The notes beneath the pieces are model-generated. The model did no database searches and was not told where the DNA came from. It saw only the letters and a list, made by a program, of their open reading frames with translations. A stretch of DNA of 64,000 nt from Lysobacter silvisoli (lineage in GTDB: Bacteria; Pseudomonadota; Gammaproteobacteria; Xanthomonadales; Xanthomonadaceae), in the NCBI RefSeq assembly GCF_003382365.1, contig NZ_QTSU01000003.1, forward strand, positions 372,001-436,000, given 5' to 3'. Made by a program: the position numbers and the translations under genes. Position 1 is the first letter of the stretch. Each line of letters opens with the position of its first letter. This document shows positions 59,706 through 64,000 of the stretch, piece after piece.

Positions 59706-59712
59706 GCATCAG

Positions 59713-60011
59713 CTTTGGGGTAGGAGCGGCGTGAGCCGCGACCGCGCAACTCCCACCGCCGACGCAATCGCGACTCACGTCGCTCCCACAAAAGGCGGTG
59801 CGCCTGGCTTTTGGGGATTAGCCTGATCAGGAGTTGCGCCGGCCAGCGAATTGTCGCGGTCGCGGCTTACGCCGCTCCTACCCCAAAGCCGTGGTGCGTC
59901 GGTCTTCTGTGGGAGCGGCGTCCCACGGGGATTTCCTTCGGTCATAAGCCACGACCGCGTTGGTGAGCGAAGTGGCGCGGACGCGGCTCACGCCGCTCCT
60001 ACCCCAAAGCG
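59713..60011. repeat. cluster of GTAGGAGCGGCGTGAGCCGCGA repeats filling the eda-lacI gap
   Basis: The 316-base gap between convergent eda and the LacI gene is made mostly of this repeat. Good copies lie at about 59713-59742 (plus), 59860-59890 and 59980-60010 (minus), with diverged ones near 59769-59789 and 59910-59930. Each has a GCGGC-GTGA-GCCGC hairpin and a TTTGGGGTAGGAG edge. I see no gene here. Confidence 0.75.
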
Positions 60012-60021
60012 ATTGAAGCGC

Positions 60022-61083
60022 TCAGGTCGCGGTGTTCGCCGCGCCCTGTGCCGGCCTGGGCGGCGCGGTCGAGCCGCGTACCACCAGCATCGGGCTGAAG
60101 CCTTCGTTGGCCGGCATCTGCAGCGGCTGGTCGGTTTCGCGGCGCAGCTCGGCGATCAGGCGGTAGGCCGCGTGCCGCGCGATCTCCTCGGTGGCCTGGC
60201 GCGCGGTGGTCAGGGTGGGCCAGGACTGCTTGGAGAACGGGCTGTCCTCGAAGCCGGCGATCGACAGGTCGTAGGGCACGTGCATGCCCGAGGACTTGGC
60301 CGCGGCCAGCACGCCGGCGGCGATTTCGTCGTTGCTGCCGAAGATCGCGGTGGGCCGGTCGGGCAGGGCGAACAGGCGGCGGGCGCCGCGGAAGCCGTCG
60401 TCGAAGGAATAGTCGCCCGGCAGCACCAGGGTCTCGTCCTCGGCGATGCCGTAATCGCTCAGCGCCTGCGCATAGCCCTTATAACGTTCCCAGCTGGAAC
60501 GGTGCGACTTGCCGCCCCAGAGGAAGCCGATGCGCTGGTGGCCGAGCTGGATCAGGTGTTCGGTGATGTCGTAGGCCGCGTCGCGGTCGTCCACCCACAC
60601 GCAGGGCGCGCCGTCCTTGGGGTCTTCGGCGGCCGAGACGATGCGCACCAGGCGGATGCCGTGCGCGACCAGTTCGCTGACCAGCTCCATGCGCTCGGAC
60701 ATCGGCGGCGCCAGCACCAGGCCGGCCAGGCGCGCCCCCTGCACCAGATCGATCAGGTCCGCCGCCAGCAGCGGCGAGGACGAATCGCAGGGATGGATCT
60801 GCAGGCCGTAGCCGGTTTCGCGGCAGGCGGCGAGCACGCCGTTCTGCACGCTGATGATGTAGTAGGGATTGGGGTTGTCGTAGACCACGCCGATCGCGTA
60901 CGGCTGCGCGCTGCGCAGGCTGCGTGCGGACGGGTCGGGGCGGTAGTCGAGCTCGGCGATGGCCTGGTTGACCCGCGCGCGGGTGCGGGCGCGCACGCTG
61001 GGCTCGTCGTTGATGACGCGCGATACGGTCTTGAGCGAGACCTGGGCGCGTTCGGCGACGTCTTTGATCGTGGGTCGGCGCAC
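60022..61083 (-). CDS. nagQ: LacI-family regulator, probably of GlcNAc uptake genes (NagQ type)
   Basis: This 353-residue repressor begins with a LacI helix-turn-helix (PTIKDVAERAQVSLKTVSRV, INDEPSVRARTRARVNQAI), followed by a periplasmic-binding-protein-like effector domain (YAIGVVYDNPNPYYIISVQN; LSIAGFEDSPFSKQSWPTLT). The start is GTG at 61083. It is next to the NagP-like transporter on the same strand. Given the LacI-type palindrome upstream of glk and what I recall of Xanthomonas, NagQ is the best guess. A general sugar LacI is the alternative. Confidence 0.85.
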   Translation of the reverse strand: MRRPTIKDVAERAQVSLKTVSRVINDEPSVRARTRARVNQAIAELDYRPDPSARSLRSAQPYAIGVVYDNPNPYYIISVQNGVLAACRETGYGLQIHPCDSSSPLLAADLIDLVQGARLAGLVLAPPMSERMELVSELVAHGIRLVRIVSAAEDPKDGAPCVWVDDRDAAYDITEHLIQLGHQRIGFLWGGKSHRSSWERYKGYAQALSDYGIAEDETLVLPGDYSFDDGFRGARRLFALPDRPTAIFGSNDEIAAGVLAAAKSSGMHVPYDLSIAGFEDSPFSKQSWPTLTTARQATEEIARHAAYRLIAELRRETDQPLQMPANEGFSPMLVVRGSTAPPRPAQGAANTAT

Positions 61084-61184
61084 GCGGCCTCGGTCGTGGT
61101 TCGGGCCGCGGGCGCGGCATGGGTCTAGCCTACTCGGGTGCCGCCGCTAAGCAAGCGTTCGCGCGCAACCGCCAAACGCCGCGA

Positions 61185-61206
61185 GGACCGGGCACGCGCC
61201 CGGTCC
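61185..61206 (-). terminator. hairpin after nagP
   Basis: GGACCGGGC (61185-61193), loop ACGC, then its exact complement GCCCGGTCC (61198-61206). It starts 11 bases after the nagP stop on the minus strand. The T-tract is poor, but position supports termination before the LacI gene. Confidence 0.5.
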
Positions 61207-61216
61207 CCGGCCGCGA

Positions 61217-62533
61217 TCAGCCGCGCTGTGCCGCCGCCGCGCCGACCGCGGCGCGATGGCGCTGGCCGGCGCGGTGGCCGCGCACGGCGAAGTACAGGAT
61301 GTACAGGTAGCAGGGGATCATCAGCAGCGCGAACACCGCCTGGAAGTCGTACATCTGCTTCAGGTGCACGAACAGCTGCGGGATCACCGCGCCGCCGGAG
61401 ATGCCCATGATCAGCAGCGCCGAGCCCTTCTCGGTCAGCCGGCCCAGGCCCTGGATCGCCAGCGGGAAGATCGCCGGCCACATCATCGCGTTGGCGAAGC
61501 CCAGCGCGGCGACGAAGCCCACCGAGACCATGCCCTGGGTGAGGTAGGCGCCGATGGTCAGCGCCACGCCCAGCACCGCCGACACGCTCAGGTAGCGCTC
61601 CTGCGAGATGAAGCGCGGGATCGCCACCAGGCCCACCAGGTAGCCGATCAGCATCGCGCCCAGGGTGAAGGAGGTGAAGAACTTGGTCTTGTCCAAGGGC
61701 AGGCCGAAGCCGTGGCCGTAGGTGCCGATCGCATCGCCCGCCATCACCTCGGCGCCGACGTAGACGAAGATGCACAGCGCGCCCAGCCACACGTGCGGGT
61801 ACTGCATGAGCCCGCCCTTGCCGCCGCCGGCCGTGTCGGCGCTTTCGGCGTTGACCTGCTCGGCGCGGATTTCCGGCAGCGGCGAGAACAGGATGCCGAC
61901 CGCGAGCAGGGCCAGCAGCCCGGCCATGAGCATGTAGGGGTCGTGGATGCGCGCGGCGAAGGCGTTGAGCACCGCGTCCTTGGTCGCCGCATCGGCGCCT
62001 GCGACCTGGCTGGCCACGTCGCCCATGCCGTGCATGACCAAGGTGCCGATCACGTAGGGCGCGGCCCAGCCGGCGAGCTTGTTGCAGATGCCCATGACCG
62101 CGATGCGCTGCGCGGCGCCTTCGATCGGTCCCAGGATGCTGATGTAGGGATTCACCGCGGTCTGCAGGATCGCCAGGCCCGCGCCGATCACGAAGATGCC
62201 CGCGACCGCGCCGGGATACACGCGCTGCGTGGTGTATTGGCCGAACACCGCCGCGCCCACCGCCATCAGGAACAGGCCCAGGGCCATGCCCTTCTTCATG
62301 CCGGTTTTCTTGAGGATGGCCGAGGACGGCAGCGCCAGGCAGAAGTAGGAGATGTAGAAGGCGCTGGGAATCAGGAACGCCAGCGATTCGCTGACGTCGA
62401 AGGCCAGCTGCGCGAACGCGATCAGCGGCCCGTTGAGCCAGGTGACGAAGCCGAAGATGAAGAACAGCCCGCCGACGATGGCGATCGAGCCGAGGTGGCG
62501 CTGCGGCGGGCTGCCGCTGTTGGACGTGGACAT
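61217..62533 (-). CDS. nagP: sugar/H+ symporter, FucP/NagP family (probable GlcNAc transporter)
   Basis: This 438-residue major facilitator protein of the FucP family takes sugar across the inner membrane with protons. It has 12 predicted helices. Family landmarks: FIFGFVTWLNGPLIAFAQLA at helix 1, SYFCLALPSSAILKKTGMKK after helix 2, LAILQTAVNPYISILGP in helix 4-5, and IMGISGGAVIPQLFVHLKQ late in the protein. In Xanthomonas and Shewanella, NagP of this type imports GlcNAc. The nag genes nearby make that the likely substrate; glucose is the alternative. It is divergent from glk. Confidence 0.87.
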   Translation of the reverse strand: MSTSNSGSPPQRHLGSIAIVGGLFFIFGFVTWLNGPLIAFAQLAFDVSESLAFLIPSAFYISYFCLALPSSAILKKTGMKKGMALGLFLMAVGAAVFGQYTTQRVYPGAVAGIFVIGAGLAILQTAVNPYISILGPIEGAAQRIAVMGICNKLAGWAAPYVIGTLVMHGMGDVASQVAGADAATKDAVLNAFAARIHDPYMLMAGLLALLAVGILFSPLPEIRAEQVNAESADTAGGGKGGLMQYPHVWLGALCIFVYVGAEVMAGDAIGTYGHGFGLPLDKTKFFTSFTLGAMLIGYLVGLVAIPRFISQERYLSVSAVLGVALTIGAYLTQGMVSVGFVAALGFANAMMWPAIFPLAIQGLGRLTEKGSALLIMGISGGAVIPQLFVHLKQMYDFQAVFALLMIPCYLYILYFAVRGHRAGQRHRAAVGAAAAQRG

Positions 62534-62774
62534 GCGTGTGGACTCCCCTCCATAAGCAAGAGCGGGGCGCGCCCCGCGGCATCCCGGGTCGCCAATGACC
62601 TGCGCGACATCCGTTGGCTCAACGGTGTCACAACTTTGTCCGACAAGCCAGAACCCGGCCGCCGACGCGCCGGTCCTCAGCCCCGTCTCGGCGCGCCTTT
62701 ATGTTGCGTTGCACCACAGGAAATGCCGTGATTTCGCAGTTTCCGTGGTTTCTTGGCCGCTCCATGACCGCTTG
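62534..62774. other. divergent control region, nagP / glk (left part)
   Basis: This is the left part of the 331-base gap before the leader ORF. It contains CAACGGTGTCA (62620-62630), 10 of 11 bases like the arm of the palindrome at 62775, and the small dyad TTGTC-C-GACAA (62636-62646). These may be weaker LacI sites for nagP. No gene is visible. Confidence 0.45.
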
Positions 62775-62790
62775 TTGACAACGTTGTCAA
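62775..62790. promoter_or_regulatory. perfect LacI-type operator upstream of glk
   Basis: TTGACAACGTTGTCAA is a perfect 16-base palindrome centred on CG, the hallmark of LacI-family operators. Its first six bases are also a consensus -35 (TTGACA), so a bound repressor would block a promoter reading toward glk. The LacI gene at 60022 is the obvious candidate. Confidence 0.75.
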
Positions 62791-62864
62791 ATGCTGGGCA
62801 CTCTCGGCTCCGCCAGCGGGGGGCTGGCCGGGAATTCGTGGGAATCAGGGCAAGGGAGGGAACG

Positions 62865-62963
62865 ATGCAGTCGGATTCGAACCGGGTCGTGGTGTCGTCC
62901 TGCGCGGCGCAGTCCTGCGCGCCGGGCCCGCGCCGCCCCGTGCGCTGCGAGCGCGCCGCATGA
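62865..62963 (+). CDS. short leader ORF coupled to glk
   Basis: This 32-codon frame has a strong Shine-Dalgarno site (GGGAGGG four bases before the ATG) and stops exactly on the glk start (ATGA, 62960-62963). The glk start itself has no clear RBS, so ribosomes may reach it through this ORF. The peptide is rich in Ser, Cys, Arg and Pro (three Cys) and resembles nothing I know. It is probably a translational leader rather than a working protein. Confidence 0.5.
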   Translation: MQSDSNRVVVSSCAAQSCAPGPRRPVRCERAA

Positions 62964-63967
62964 GCGCCGCCAGCAAGCTGGCCCCGGCCGCCGCGCCCTT
63001 CATCGCCGCCGATGTCGGCGGCACCCACACCCGCGTGGGCCTGGTCCGCGCCGGCGCGGCCGGCGAACACGCCGTGACCGTGCTCGCGCACCGCAAGTAC
63101 GTCTGCGCCGACTACCCCAGCCTGTCCGCGATCCTGGCCGACTTCCTCGCCGGCGCGGGCGCCGGTGCCGGCGCCGACCGCGTGGCCATCGCCTGCGCCG
63201 GCGTGGTGCTGGACGACGCGGTGATCAATTCCAACCTGCCCTGGCGCATCTCGCTGTCGGAACTGCGGCGCGAGCTGGGCCTGCGCGAAGTGCAGTTCAT
63301 CAACGATTTCCAGGCCGCCGCCCACGCCGCCCAGTGCATGGCGCCCGGCGACTCCACCCTGCTCACCCCGGGCGTGACCGAATCCGCGCCGGGCCCGGTG
63401 CTGGTGATCGGCCCCGGCACCGGCCTGGGCGCGGCGGTGCGCATTCCGTTCCGCGGCGCCACCGTGGTCCTGCCCACCGAATCGGGCCACACCGCCTTCG
63501 CGCCCGGCAACGCGCGCGAGATCGAGATCCTGCGCTGGATGCGCCAGCGCGGCGCGCACGTGTCCACCGAACACCTGGTCTCCGGCCCCGGCCTGGTCAA
63601 CCTGTACGACGCGCTGTGCGCGATCGACGGCGCCGCGCCCAGCCTGCGCGCGCCGGCGGCGATCACCCAGGCCGCGCGCCGCGGCGACGCGACCGCGCGC
63701 GAGGCGGTGCTGACCTTCTGCGCCCTGCTGGGCGGCGTGATCGGCGACCTGACCGTGGTCAGCGGCGCCAAGTCGGTGTTCATCGCCGGCGGCATCCTGC
63801 CGCAGCTGAAGGATTTCCTCGACGCCAGCGAGTTCCGCGAGCGCCTGCTCAACAAGGGCGCCATGCGCCCGGTGTTGGAGCGGGTGCCGGTGCGCCTGAT
63901 CGAGAACGAACAACTCGGCGTCATCGGCGCCGCCAGTTGGTACCTGGAGCACGCGCAAGGGGCCTGA
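62960..63967 (+). CDS. glk: glucokinase family sugar kinase (Glk, possibly NagK-II)
   Basis: This 335-residue cytoplasmic kinase phosphorylates glucose at C6. The ATP phosphate loop AADVGGTHTRVGL (about 14-26), catalytic Asp in FINDFQAAAHAAQC, and VIGPGTGLGAA with LPTESGHTAFAP are all Glk-family (not ROK) signatures. The start overlaps the leader ORF by ATGA. Next to a NagP-like importer and the nag genes, it could act on GlcNAc, as I recall for Glk-like NagK-II kinases of Xanthomonas. Sequence alone does not separate the two. Confidence 0.9.
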   Translation: MSAASKLAPAAAPFIAADVGGTHTRVGLVRAGAAGEHAVTVLAHRKYVCADYPSLSAILADFLAGAGAGAGADRVAIACAGVVLDDAVINSNLPWRISLSELRRELGLREVQFINDFQAAAHAAQCMAPGDSTLLTPGVTESAPGPVLVIGPGTGLGAAVRIPFRGATVVLPTESGHTAFAPGNAREIEILRWMRQRGAHVSTEHLVSGPGLVNLYDALCAIDGAAPSLRAPAAITQAARRGDATAREAVLTFCALLGGVIGDLTVVSGAKSVFIAGGILPQLKDFLDASEFRERLLNKGAMRPVLERVPVRLIENEQLGVIGAASWYLEHAQGA

Positions 63968-64000
63968 GCCCAAGAGCGCGCTGCCCGATCCACCGCAATG

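Noticed and set aside
59713-60011. possible CRISPR-like array, since a similar unit recurs several times
   Set aside because: Units differ in orientation and spacing and there are no uniform spacers; they fit dispersed palindromic repeats also seen at 6.7-6.9 kb.
63968-64000. possible start of a gene after glk
   Set aside because: Only 33 bases remain before the window edge; nothing can be supported.

Overview
The window is very GC-rich, densely coded Gammaproteobacterial chromosome. The best guess is Lysobacter or a close relative in the Lysobacteraceae/Xanthomonadaceae. Reasons: an N-acetylglucosamine (nag) gene set with GntR and LacI regulators beside zwf-pgl-edd-eda, as in Xanthomonas; several families of short palindromic repeats between genes; and -10-like hexamers of the form TAGnnT. 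This assignment is inference, since there is no rRNA in the window. I saw no tRNA, rRNA, CRISPR array, insertion sequence or prophage.

Layout. 1-6.3 kb: recC (C-terminal end only), recB and recD, each overlapping the next. 6.3-16.4 kb: a divergent LysR regulator, then DUF2798, an atypical SDR, an RND adaptor, an RND pump, a second SDR and an outer-membrane channel (a MexEF-OprN-like efflux operon). 16.6-20.8 kb: three tandem 7TMR-DISM-type receptor paralogues, the last fused to a degenerate GGDEF domain. 20.9-27.9 kb: folE, then gltB and gltD (glutamate synthase) on the minus strand. 28.2-32 kb: an MFS exporter, small lipoproteins, a secreted RNase Sa-like nuclease overlapping a barstar-like inhibitor gene, and two I78-type inhibitor lipoproteins. 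31.9-37.7 kb: an MrfA/MrfB-like helicase-exonuclease pair, a COG2509 flavoprotein and a DUF938 protein. 37.8-45.5 kb: a hipBA toxin-antitoxin operon whose antitoxin carries six 25-residue repeats, a serine hydrolase, an M61 peptidase and a YjjJ-type HipA-family protein with an elaborate upstream region. 45.5-50.8 kb: a fused indolepyruvate:ferredoxin oxidoreductase, a cyclic-phosphate-processing receiver-domain protein, a small secreted protein and an Imm51-like protein. 50.8-64 kb: nagR-nagB-nagA, zwf-pgl-edd-HAD-eda, a LacI regulator, a NagP-like transporter and a glucokinase.

How the genes fit together. The last 13 kb looks like one amino-sugar and hexose module. NagP imports GlcNAc, a Glk/NagK-type kinase phosphorylates it, NagA and NagB-II make fructose-6-phosphate, and zwf-pgl-edd-eda run the Entner-Doudoroff route. 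Shared TGGTAT/TGGTCT half-sites between nagR and zwf, and a perfect LacI-type palindrome upstream of glk, suggest common control. The middle of the window is rich in toxin, inhibitor and persistence-type genes (RNase/barstar, hipBA, yjjJ, Imm51, cREC).

Starts were moved inward from the longest open frame where an RBS, signal peptide or family N-terminus supported it (lysR, gltB, gltD, mrfA, the fused oxidoreductase, the RNase and others). Very long open frames antisense to recB, the RND pump, gltB and the fused oxidoreductase are treated as GC-driven shadows.
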